A stretch of DNA of 6,501 nucleotides from JAYELX01 sp964544065 (GCA_964544065.1 CAZJBA010000167.1:1-6501); one strand, 5' to 3'; shown: positions 1 through 6,501, counted from the stretch's first letter. Numbers and translations are program-made. Notes: a model not told the origin generated them from the letters alone.

Positions 1-52
1 GACTTCATCGTGAGACTTCATCGTGAGACTTCATCGTGAGACTTCATCGTGA
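1..52. repeat. Tandem array A, 13-bp unit x4
   Basis: Four perfect head-to-tail copies of gacttcatcgtga. The array begins exactly at the window edge, so four is a minimum and it may continue upstream. The unit length is not a multiple of three and no coding frame runs through it, so it is treated as intergenic. It differs from the unit of the next array only at unit positions 7-8 (at versus gg). Confidence 0.97.
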
Positions 53-104
53 GACTTCGGCGTGAGACTTCGGCGTGAGACTTCGGCGTGAGACTTCGGC
101 GTGA
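53..104. repeat. Tandem array B, 13-bp unit x4
   Basis: Four perfect copies of gacttcggcgtga follow array A without any spacer. There is no mixing of the A and B unit types: all A copies come first, then all B copies. This suggests that each unit was amplified separately after the two variants already lay side by side. Confidence 0.97.
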
Positions 105-152
105 GCTCAGTCGAACGCTCAGTCGAACGCTCAGTCGAACGCTCAGTCGAAC
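105..152. repeat. Tandem array C, 12-bp unit x4
   Basis: Four perfect copies of gctcagtcgaac follow array B without spacer; after the fourth copy the sequence becomes unique (ggaagccg). The B/C junction creates the 8-bp palindrome tgagctca at 102-109. The B+C combination reads like modules of dispersed intergenic repeats that I recall from environmental bacterial genomes, but this cannot be verified here. Confidence 0.96.
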
Positions 153-202
153 GGAAGCCGCCTAGAACATTTTGGAAGGCAACCATCACTTACTTTGTGA
201 CC

Positions 203-225
203 ACTATCTATTTTTCGGAGATAGT
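203..225 (+). other. 7-bp dyad in the leader
   Basis: Perfect inverted repeat actatct / agatagt with a 9-base loop. There is no T-run after it on either strand, so it is not an intrinsic terminator. It could be an operator or an RNA hairpin about 110 bases before the first start codon. A 7-bp dyad can also occur by chance in AT-rich DNA. Confidence 0.35.
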
Positions 226-322
226 TGTTAGTATCAGTGATATGCTGTCACGTTGAATTTTACGCCAGATTGTATCAAACAGAGAGTCAGTCAGCAAGTT
301 ATCAAAAATATCAATTCACTTT

Positions 323-328
323 AGGAGG
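323..328 (+). promoter_or_regulatory. Ribosome binding site of the propeller lipoprotein gene
   Basis: Perfect AGGAGG four bases before the ATG at 333. It decides the start: the same frame is open back to an ATG at 225, but that codon has no such site and would bury the lipoprotein signal peptide behind 36 extra residues. Confidence 0.85.
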
Positions 329-332
329 AACC

Positions 333-1871
333 ATGAAACGCATATCGATTATCCTAACCCTACTCATCAGCCTGAGCCTGGCCTGCTCCCTTGGTGGATT
401 GACCGGCGGCGGAGACGAAGCCGCCGCACCAACCGAGCCGCCGCCCCAAAGCGAGAAGCGCTGCGGCGACGGAGTCTGCGACGGCCCGGAAAATGTGAAC
501 AATTGTCCTGAGGATTGTCAAGAAGCTACCGATCAGGGCGAAGCCGCTGAACCTGTTGAAGAAGGAGAAGCCGAACCTGAAACGGAATCAACCCAGGGCG
601 GTGGAGCAGTATCTGAGTATGGCATCCTCTACCACATCATCAAGCACAGCGTCACCAGCAATGAGATGAGTGGCACGGAATGCTACCTATTTAACTTCCG
701 TGAATTTCTGGATGGTGGTTATGTCCAACCCGACGGCAGCGGCAACCAAATCCTCGAGTTGAAAGATTACCCCACCAGCGTGGTCAGCTCCAAGCGTTAC
801 GACCAATATTATTACATCAGTTCGCCCAACAACCCGGTCATGGAACGCTTTGGCATGGGCATTTTCAATTGGGACGTCGAGGGGCAGACCCTGTGGGCAG
901 CCGGTTTTGGCGGTGACTCTCCCATGGAAGTGGCGGCATCAACCGGGGGCGAGTTTCCTGGTGGGGTGATCACCGCACCCGGCAATCGCTACTTGCTCTA
1001 TCCGATGACGAAGCGGGGTGCAGGTGGTGAAGGCCAGGCTGGTGGATTCATGCCCGGTAAGTCGAACCCCTTTCTGTCTGATTCCAGCCTGATCATCGCC
1101 AGGCCAGGCGGTGGTGGTATCACGGGAGTACTCTCAGGGGCGTACAACCGCCAGCTCTTCACCAGCTTTGCCGATTTTTCCCCAGACGGCACTTCCTTCT
1201 ACACAATTGCGAGCGAGGGGGATGGGTTCAAATTCGTCAAGATTGGTCTCGATTCCGGCGCGGTAACCAGCTTTGCCGAGGTTTTTCCCGGCTTTGATTG
1301 GGGCTCGTTGAACTGGGACGAGTTCTTCCCCCCTGCGGATGATTTCGCCTATGCCTCTTTTACCATCTCCCCCGACGAGAAACGCTTGATCGCCTATAAA
1401 AACATCTTTACCGCCAGCCTCGATAATCCCTGTTTCTCGGCGGCGAATCATAACCTGTGGGTCTTCAACCTGGAAACGGGCGTGATGGAACGCTTCAAGA
1501 ACCGAGAGGGCTACGTCAGTGAGGCCGACTGGAAGGGCGACAGCAGCGCCTTTGCCCTGGCCGTGATCGGCAACAGCGGCTGTTACCCCGATTACCTCGA
1601 TTCATGGATCGAGATTCTTGATCGAGATGGCCGCAACGAATCCACGTTGGTCGAAGAACCGAAGAGCAAGATCACCACGATGGGATGGTCTCCAGATGAC
1701 AAGACGATCGCGTATGACGTTTACGGTACAGACTTTGTCGGCCGCTTGAAATTGCTCACTGTGGACAATAAAAAAGTGGAGGAAATCATCAACACCCAGA
1801 CGTTGGGCTACGAGATCAGCCAAACGGAACCGGTCACGCTCCTGTTTGCCGATTGGGTGGCTGAAAAATGA
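333..1871 (+). CDS. Surface lipoprotein with Cys-rich CGDG motif and TolB/WD40-like beta-propeller
   Basis: A 512-residue protein. Residues 1-17 are a short basic and hydrophobic signal ending LSLAC, with Cys18 the likely lipidation site (a slightly loose lipobox, Ser at -3). Residues 44-62 form a compact motif with Cys44, 49, 58 and 62 (CGDGVC...NCPEDC), rich in Asp/Asn/Glu, which may be disulfide-bonded and bind metal. An acidic Glu/Pro linker covers about 63-90. The rest resembles PD40/TolB-like propeller blades: SPDG at 283-286, SPDE at 346-349, KGDSS at 401-405, SPDD at 453-456, each preceded by an aromatic or hydrophobic strand and followed by strands such as NLWVFNLETG. Such propellers usually bind proteins or ligands and are not enzymes, so an extracytoplasmic binding or scaffold role is inferred. 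First gene of the cluster; its stop lies 4 bases before the next start. The specific function is unknown. Confidence 0.88.
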   Translation: MKRISIILTLLISLSLACSLGGLTGGGDEAAAPTEPPPQSEKRCGDGVCDGPENVNNCPEDCQEATDQGEAAEPVEEGEAEPETESTQGGGAVSEYGILYHIIKHSVTSNEMSGTECYLFNFREFLDGGYVQPDGSGNQILELKDYPTSVVSSKRYDQYYYISSPNNPVMERFGMGIFNWDVEGQTLWAAGFGGDSPMEVAASTGGEFPGGVITAPGNRYLLYPMTKRGAGGEGQAGGFMPGKSNPFLSDSSLIIARPGGGGITGVLSGAYNRQLFTSFADFSPDGTSFYTIASEGDGFKFVKIGLDSGAVTSFAEVFPGFDWGSLNWDEFFPPADDFAYASFTISPDEKRLIAYKNIFTASLDNPCFSAANHNLWVFNLETGVMERFKNREGYVSEADWKGDSSAFALAVIGNSGCYPDYLDSWIEILDRDGRNESTLVEEPKSKITTMGWSPDDKTIAYDVYGTDFVGRLKLLTVDNKKVEEIINTQTLGYEISQTEPVTLLFADWVAEK

Positions 1872-1875
1872 TTAG

Positions 1876-3726
1876 ATGAAACGAACACTTCTTTCCCTGG
1901 CTTTGATCACTCTTTTTACCGTTGCCTTTGTCTATGGCGTTGCAACTCTACGTAACAAACTACGTAATCCAGCATGGAAAATCACCCAGGTCCCATCCGA
2001 CGATGTGATTTGCTTTACGCTTTATACGCTTGACGAACAAACTCTGAAATTATCGGCCCAGCTCTATGCCTTACCTCCTGACTTTGATCGAACCGTTCGG
2101 TTGGAGATCAAGGAGGAGGGCCGCTGGACCCCGGTCGCTGAGACCGACGTCAGCGGGCCCGATTGGGTGGCGCTCTTTCGGGTAGAAGGCTGGGATTCTT
2201 CTCGGGCCTATGCGTATCGAGTCGCCCATGGGGAGGGCGCCTATTACACCGGCGAGATTCGCGCCGATCCGGTCGACAAAGAAGAAATCGTCGTCGCTGC
2301 TTTCACGGGGAATTCCAACCAAGACCGCGACCTTCGTCCCGATCTGATCGAAAACATCGAACGCATAGACCCCGATTTGTTGTTTTTTTCCGGCGATCAG
2401 GTCTATGATCACAAGGGACACTTTGCCTCCTGGCTGCTGTTTGGGCGCCAATTTGGGCAGATCACCCGAAACAGGCCGACGATTGTCATTCCTGATGATC
2501 ACGATGTGGGCAACAGCAATTTGTGGGGCGAGGGCGGGGACCCCGGCCCGGACGGATACCAGGACCCCGACTACGTCAACCAGGTCGAAAAGGCGCAAAC
2601 CAGCCACCTGCCGGACCCTTATGATCCCACCCCGATCAAACGGGGCATCGGCACGTATTACACCTCCTTGACCTGGGGGCGAATCGGCTTTGCCATCATC
2701 GAAGACCGTAAGTTTAAGTCGCAAATCGATATCCTTGACCGCAACGAACTCGAACGCCAGGGCGTGCTCTTCAGTCGCTATGATCATATTAATATAGTGC
2801 CTGACCCTCAGCTCCTGGATGTGGAAGGGGCAACGTTGTTGGGAGAGCGGCAACTTGCCTTTCTGCAGGAATGGACCGCCGACTGGAGCGGGCAAGATAT
2901 CAAGGCCGTGCTTTCGCAGGCTCCCTGGGCGGGAACCGCTCATTTGCACGGTCCCAGCCGCAGACGCTTGGAAGCCGATCTGGACTCCAACGGTTGGCCC
3001 AAGAGTGGGCGTGATCGCGCGCTCCGTCTGGTTCGCAAAGGCTTCGCCGTGCTGATTAACGGCGATCAGCATTTGGCCACCTTGCTCCAGCACGGGATCG
3101 ATCAGTGGGGCGACGCCGGGTTCTCGTTTTCCGTACCGTCCATCGTCAACCGTTATCGCCGCTGGTGGAGCCCCGCAGAACCGGAGAAAGAGCTGCCCGA
3201 AGGCGAGCTGGGGCATACGGGCAACTATACGGATGGCTTTGGCAACAAAATTACCATGTACGCCTACGCCAATCCGGACCCCAGTCAACGCAATTATGAC
3301 CCATGGCTGGCCCAGGGAGCCGGTTTTGGGATCATCCGCTTCAACAAACGGAGCCGCGAAATCACCATGGAATGCTGGCCGCGCGGGTGCAATGTCACTG
3401 ACCCCGACTGTGAACAATACCCGGGCTGGCCGATCACGATTCACCAAGGAGAGAATTATCACCTACTGGCGGAGACTCTGCTTCCCCAACTGGAGATCCT
3501 TGGACAAGAAGACCCCGTCCTTCAAGTGCTCGACGATGCATCGGGCGAGATCGTGTATACGCTCCGCATCAAGGGGACGTCCTATCAGCCCAAGGTGCCC
3601 CACCCGGGCAGCTACACCCTCAAAATCGGTGAGGGAGAACAGCAAACGGTTTTCGACGCGATTCAGACGCTCCCCCCGGGTGAATCGCAAACCCTCGCCA
3701 TCGATCTTGCCGTGCAGGAGGATTGA
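1876..3726 (+). CDS. PhoD-like metallophosphatase, membrane-anchored
   Basis: A 616-residue protein, probably a phosphomonoesterase or phosphodiesterase acting outside the membrane. Residues 4-24 are a single hydrophobic segment after a basic start, with no Cys lipobox and no twin-arginine motif (unlike Bacillus PhoD, a Tat substrate); it serves as a Sec signal or anchor. Residues 39-130 look like the fibronectin-like PhoD N-terminal domain. Metallophosphatase motifs follow: SGDQVYDH at 172-179 (Asp174), DDHDVGN at 207-213 (Asp208, His209, Asn213) and NGDQH at 395-399 (His399). The first motif, normally around a metal-binding Cys (F-x-S-C), reads FTGN at 143-146. Residues from about 545 form an extra beta-rich C-terminal domain. 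The start follows the previous stop by 4 bases with no good ribosome binding site, so translational coupling is likely. The superfamily is confident, the substrate unknown. Confidence 0.88.
   Translation: MKRTLLSLALITLFTVAFVYGVATLRNKLRNPAWKITQVPSDDVICFTLYTLDEQTLKLSAQLYALPPDFDRTVRLEIKEEGRWTPVAETDVSGPDWVALFRVEGWDSSRAYAYRVAHGEGAYYTGEIRADPVDKEEIVVAAFTGNSNQDRDLRPDLIENIERIDPDLLFFSGDQVYDHKGHFASWLLFGRQFGQITRNRPTIVIPDDHDVGNSNLWGEGGDPGPDGYQDPDYVNQVEKAQTSHLPDPYDPTPIKRGIGTYYTSLTWGRIGFAIIEDRKFKSQIDILDRNELERQGVLFSRYDHINIVPDPQLLDVEGATLLGERQLAFLQEWTADWSGQDIKAVLSQAPWAGTAHLHGPSRRRLEADLDSNGWPKSGRDRALRLVRKGFAVLINGDQHLATLLQHGIDQWGDAGFSFSVPSIVNRYRRWWSPAEPEKELPEGELGHTGNYTDGFGNKITMYAYANPDPSQRNYDPWLAQGAGFGIIRFNKRSREITMECWPRGCNVTDPDCEQYPGWPITIHQGENYHLLAETLLPQLEILGQEDPVLQVLDDASGEIVYTLRIKGTSYQPKVPHPGSYTLKIGEGEQQTVFDAIQTLPPGESQTLAIDLAVQED
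3716..3721 (+). promoter_or_regulatory. Ribosome binding site of the ECF S-component gene
   Basis: AGGAGG inside the last codons of the phosphatase gene, 9 bases before the ATG at 3731. It fixes the start of the transporter gene, whose frame is otherwise open far upstream within the phosphatase gene. Confidence 0.8.
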
Positions 3727-3730
3727 GGCT

Positions 3731-4615
3731 ATGAAAAAGCGAACCCTGACATGGATTGCCATCTTGGTAATTTTCACGATTGTGTTGGTCATGCTCGACG
3801 TGCTTCTCGACCTGGAGATTTTCTTCAACCCCCGTCTGTTGATCCTGATCGTCCTTGCCTTGGCGGCGTTGTACGGCCTCTATCGCTGGACTTCCCATCT
3901 CTCGGTTTGGAAGCTCAAACCCAAAAACGTGGTTTTCATGGGCCTGGGAGCCGCGCTCTACATGTTGCTCTCTTTCCTTTTCAACCGCCTGCTCAATTTC
4001 TCCTTTGGCCCTCTGGTGCTCCGTCCTGCTCTGTGCATTCCTATCCTGTTTGGATTTACCTTCGGCCCGGCGGTGGGATTTTTTGTCGGTGCTGTGGGCA
4101 GCCTGTTGGGCGATTTCGTCGCCGGCTGGGATATTTTTCCCCTTTGGAATATCGCCGCTGGGGTGATGGGCATGTTGCCTGGATTTGCCTCACGCTGGGA
4201 GCAGGAAGAACACTTGCGCACCCTGACCCGCGGCGTGATGACCCTGCTTGCTTTCAGCGCGATGATTGTCCTGCTCCATCCTGATGTACCTGCCCCCTGG
4301 ACCGACGAGGTGCAAGATTATTCACGTTGGGGTTGGTTGCTGTTCCTGGATGGTTTGCTTCTGCTTGCCAATGATTATTTACTCAGACAGCGGAGCTTAA
4401 AGTGGACCATGATTAACCTGTGGGGAGCGTCCAGTATTTTGGTGAGTACCCTTTTTGCCTCGCTGGCCGACATTGTGTTGAATGGATTTGGTCCTGGCAC
4501 CGCCCTGGTTGGGGAATTTGCTCCCAGCGCCGCCGCGGATCTTCTCAGCTTGATGCTTTTCACACCCCTTGTCTTGGCTGGCTATCAAGCTGTTCAACGT
4601 TACTTGCCCCAGTGA
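3731..4615 (+). CDS. ECF-type transporter substrate-binding (S) component with N-terminal extension
   Basis: A 294-residue integral membrane protein. ECF S components bind a vitamin or other small compound and work with a shared T protein and two ATPases. Residues 65-290 fit this family: a small-residue-rich first core helix (GLGAALYMLL, 71-80), then RPALCIPILFGFTFGP at 98-113, followed by GFFVGAVGSLLGDFVAG at 116-132, the typical glycine-rich hairpin of the family, and a last helix pair at about 232-288. Two further hydrophobic segments at about 7-28 and 35-51 precede the core, so the protein is roughly 100 residues longer than a usual S component of about 190. No ECF ATPase or T gene lies in the window, so it would depend on subunits encoded elsewhere. 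The ligand cannot be told from sequence. It starts 4 bases after the phosphatase gene. Confidence 0.82.
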   Translation: MKKRTLTWIAILVIFTIVLVMLDVLLDLEIFFNPRLLILIVLALAALYGLYRWTSHLSVWKLKPKNVVFMGLGAALYMLLSFLFNRLLNFSFGPLVLRPALCIPILFGFTFGPAVGFFVGAVGSLLGDFVAGWDIFPLWNIAAGVMGMLPGFASRWEQEEHLRTLTRGVMTLLAFSAMIVLLHPDVPAPWTDEVQDYSRWGWLLFLDGLLLLANDYLLRQRSLKWTMINLWGASSILVSTLFASLADIVLNGFGPGTALVGEFAPSAAADLLSLMLFTPLVLAGYQAVQRYLPQ

Positions 4616-4822
4616 AGGATGAGAAGCAGGGGAGACGGCCCCCGAGGCGATGCCATCCGCGTTTATAATTATGTCCGTTGTGTGACCGGTGGTGTGAGCG
4701 GCGAAATTGTCACCGGCGGCGAGACAGACCCCAAGATTGGCACAGGCGTGACCCCACCCAGCGGGAATGGAGCAAACCAGGGCATGCAACCCGGTCAGGG
4801 CGAAGACATTAGAAACGCATAG
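4616..4822 (+). pseudogene. Probable 3' remnant of a DUF1566 (Lcl C-terminal domain) gene
   Basis: An open stretch directly after the transporter stop translates as RGDGPRGDAIRVYNYVRCV at about 4625-4681, then a Gly/Pro-rich tail ending at the TAG 4820-4822. From memory, DUF1566/Lcl domains end with a very similar segment (GDAIR...NYVRCVRGG), normally preceded by 100 or more residues that are absent here. The only ATG (4619) has GAAGG touching it with no spacer, so translation is doubtful. The stop overlaps the ribosome binding site of the following gene, as expected if a complete gene once sat in the operon and lost its 5' part. Alternative: a real 67-residue small protein. The match was made by eye without a database search. 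Confidence 0.5.
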
Positions 4823-4825
4823 GAG
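4821..4825 (+). promoter_or_regulatory. Ribosome binding site of the sulfotransferase-family gene
   Basis: AGGAG six bases before the ATG at 4832, overlapping the stop codon (4820-4822) of the upstream remnant. The spacing favours ATG 4832 over the in-frame ATG at 4838, which would be 12 bases away; both leave the signal peptide intact. Confidence 0.75.
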
Positions 4826-4831
4826 AACAGC

Positions 4832-6382
4832 ATGGATATGAAAAGGCTACTTCCGATCATTTTTCTTCTCGCGGCCACCTTGGCCTGTTCGCTCGTCTCG
4901 GATATCGCCGGGCAAGAAACCATGGAGGTTGCACCCATTGTCTCACCAACAACGGCCATAGCAGGTGGCGATGATGAGCCCGCGGCGGAGTCCCAACCAA
5001 GAGCGAGAGCCCTGTATCTCTTCTCTCCCTTGCAGGTGACAACCACCTATTTGATGAATCCGGATGGCCTGGCGCTGTACGCCTGGGAGAGTGATTACAC
5101 ACCCGGCAACGCTGTCTACCTGCTCGAAAACGGCAATTTGCTGCGGACCGGCGTGGTGAAAGAGGGTAGTTTTGAGGCCGGAGGAAGGGGCGGCATCGTC
5201 GAGGAGATCGAACCGGAGGGCAAAGTAGTTTGGTCGTATCAATTTGCCAACGATCGAGGCCAACTGCATCACGACATCGAACGAATGCCCAACGGCAGTC
5301 TCCTCATGATTGCCTGGGAGCGTAAGCCCCAGGCTGAGGCTATCGCCGCCGGGCGCGATCCTAACCTACTGAAGGATGGGGGCTTGTGGCCCGATCATGT
5401 CATTGAAGTTGACCCCTCCACAAATCAAATTGTCTGGGAATGGCACGTTTGGGATCATTTGATCCAGAATTTTGATGCGACCAAAGATAACTACGGCGTC
5501 GTGAGTGAGCATCCTGGCCGGATCGACCTCAACTATGTCAGCCGCCAGGTCATGGCCGACTGGACCCATATCAATTCGATCGACTACAACCCCGATCTGG
5601 ATCAGATTTTGCTCAGCGTGCGCGGCTTCAACGAGATCTGGATCATCGATCATGCCACAACCACGGCGGAGGCTGCTGGGCCGGCGGGCGACCTGCTCTA
5701 TCGTTGGGGCAATCCCCAGGCTTACGGCGCCGGAACCGAGGCCGAGCAACAGTTTTTTGGCCAGCATGATGCCCAATGGATTCCCGATGGCTTCCCCGGC
5801 GCGGGGAATATTTTGGTGTTCAACAACGGCGATAAACAAGTACGGCCCTACTCCTCGATTGATGAGCTTGTGCCGCCCCTTGACGCCGATGGAAGCTACG
5901 CTTTGTCTTCTGGTTCGTCCTATGGCCCAAAAGCGCCCGCGTGGAGTTACACGGCTGAAGACCCGACCGATTTCTTCGCCGACCATATCTCCGGAGCACA
6001 GCGTCTCATCAACGGGAACACGCTGGTTTGCAACGGGACGGCGGGCATCTTTTTCGAAGTCACCCCGGAGGGAGAGATCGTTTGGCAGTACGAATATGGC
6101 GGTGAGGTCTTCCGGGTGACCAAAATCGCTCCAAGCTACCCCGGGCTGGCGGGCCTGAACTTGCGGCCCGGCAAAAGACTCAAAGCAGAATCCAAGGATT
6201 CTGGTGGGTCTCCCTCGGGAACGGGAGTGCCATCGGGGAACGGCGGGCCACCCCCGAGGGCGATCGAAGCCTGCTCCGGGTTGACGCAGGGCGCGGCGTG
6301 CACGATGACTACCGAGAACGGGGAGGTCGATGGGGTCTGCAAATCCATCCAGGATCAGCTCGTCTGCGTTCCGGAGCGATAA
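4832..6382 (+). CDS. Arylsulfate sulfotransferase (ASST) family lipoprotein with Cys-rich tail
   Basis: A 516-residue protein. Residues 1-18 are a lipoprotein signal ending ATLAC with Cys19 as probable lipid site, followed by a low-complexity spacer to about 58. The core (60-440) is a beta-propeller of the ASST type, which moves sulfate between phenolic esters through a sulfated histidine. Candidate active-site residues are in the family order: His146/His147 (QLHHDIERMPNG), His246 (WTHINS), Arg264 (SVRGFNEIWIID), His312 (GQHDAQW). The 18-residue step from His246 to Arg264 equals His356 to Arg374 in E. coli AssT, whose catalytic residue is His436. Two blades follow, with NGNTLVCNG and GEIVWQYEYGG. 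After a Gly/Ser/Pro linker (457-475) comes a module with Cys481, 490, 503 and 512. Sulfotransferase activity is inferred; some family members may only bind ligands. Last gene of the cluster, with no clear terminator after it. Confidence 0.85.
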   Translation: MDMKRLLPIIFLLAATLACSLVSDIAGQETMEVAPIVSPTTAIAGGDDEPAAESQPRARALYLFSPLQVTTTYLMNPDGLALYAWESDYTPGNAVYLLENGNLLRTGVVKEGSFEAGGRGGIVEEIEPEGKVVWSYQFANDRGQLHHDIERMPNGSLLMIAWERKPQAEAIAAGRDPNLLKDGGLWPDHVIEVDPSTNQIVWEWHVWDHLIQNFDATKDNYGVVSEHPGRIDLNYVSRQVMADWTHINSIDYNPDLDQILLSVRGFNEIWIIDHATTTAEAAGPAGDLLYRWGNPQAYGAGTEAEQQFFGQHDAQWIPDGFPGAGNILVFNNGDKQVRPYSSIDELVPPLDADGSYALSSGSSYGPKAPAWSYTAEDPTDFFADHISGAQRLINGNTLVCNGTAGIFFEVTPEGEIVWQYEYGGEVFRVTKIAPSYPGLAGLNLRPGKRLKAESKDSGGSPSGTGVPSGNGGPPPRAIEACSGLTQGAACTMTTENGEVDGVCKSIQDQLVCVPER

Positions 6383-6501
6383 GGGCCGGTTTGGGGCAGC
6401 GTGGGGAGTCCTGCGGTCGCTGGGGTCGTCGGTCGGGAGACCTGACAACATTAGCCAACTTGCCACTTGCATAGCAGTTGACGAATCAGTTTATACGTAG
6501 T

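Larger units (their letters stand above)
153..332 (+). promoter_or_regulatory. Leader region of the gene cluster
   Basis: About 180 non-coding bases lie between the tandem arrays and the first gene. They are visibly more AT-rich than the genes, as expected of a promoter region. A perfect 7-bp dyad (203-209 with 219-225, 9-base loop) lies in the middle. I found no convincing pair of -35 and -10 boxes: the best candidates (ttgtga at 195-200, tatgct at 241-246) are badly spaced. The promoter of the cluster is inferred to be here from position only. Confidence 0.4.

Noticed and set aside
1..152. CRISPR array
   Set aside because: The units are 12-13 bp, directly adjacent and without spacers, so this is a plain tandem repeat.
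225..332. N-terminal extension of the propeller lipoprotein from the ATG at 225
   Set aside because: It would place 36 residues before a typical lipoprotein signal peptide, and the strong AGGAGG at 323-328 serves the ATG at 333.
2071..3462. Long minus-strand open frame of 463 codons inside the phosphatase gene
   Set aside because: It lies fully antisense to a gene with clear PhoD motifs and its translation shows no recognisable domain. Its openness is explained by the codon bias of the + strand gene.
3233..3730. Upstream extension of the transporter frame within the phosphatase gene
   Set aside because: Its translation is Arg/Pro/Ser-rich shadow sequence, while the ATG at 3731 has a good ribosome binding site and begins a membrane protein.
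4686..4716. Hairpin ccggtg / caccgg as a terminator between transporter and sulfotransferase genes
   Set aside because: The stem has only 6 bp with an 18-base loop and no T-run follows, so there is no support for termination here.
5366..6472. Minus-strand open frame of 368 codons opposite the sulfotransferase gene
   Set aside because: It is antisense to a well-supported gene, its translation shows no family signature, and I saw no convincing ribosome binding site.
6383..6501. Terminator or further gene after the sulfotransferase gene
   Set aside because: The G-rich stretch and the weak caact/agttg pairing do not form a stable stem with a T-run, and no coding signal is visible before the window ends.

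Overview
The window reads as a co-directional cell-envelope gene cluster on the + strand. It is moderately GC-rich and probably comes from a Chloroflexota (Anaerolineae-like) or similar environmental bacterium. That placement rests on protein style only: lipoproteins with 'LACSL' signal ends, Cys/Asp/Gly-rich CGDG...CPEDC and Cys-tail modules, and proline/glycine linkers. No marker gene is present to confirm it.

Layout. 1-152: three successive tandem arrays of short units (13, 13 and 12 bp), each seen four times; the first touches the window edge. 153-332: non-coding leader with one 7-bp dyad and a strong ribosome binding site at its end. 333-1871: lipoprotein with a Cys motif and a TolB/WD40-like beta-propeller. 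1876-3726: membrane-anchored PhoD-like metallophosphatase. 3731-4615: ECF-type transporter substrate-binding (S) membrane protein with an N-terminal two-helix extension. 4616-4822: no intact gene, but an in-frame stretch that resembles the last residues of a DUF1566 (Lcl C-terminal) domain plus a Gly/Pro tail, read here as the remnant of a mostly deleted gene. 4832-6382: lipoprotein of the arylsulfate sulfotransferase (ASST) family with a Cys-rich C-terminal module. 6383-6501: 119 bases with no gene and no convincing terminator.

The first three genes are separated by only 4 bases each. The fourth follows the remnant by 9 bases, with its ribosome binding site overlapping the remnant's stop codon. 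One transcript from the leader at 153-332 is therefore likely. Three of the four products are predicted to act outside the membrane (propeller, phosphoesterase, sulfotransferase) and the fourth is a membrane uptake component. A surface module that processes phospho- or sulfo-esters and imports a small product is a reasonable but unproven reading. The ECF energising subunits (two ATPases and the T protein) are not in the window. No CRISPR, tRNA, rRNA, transposase or phage gene was seen.
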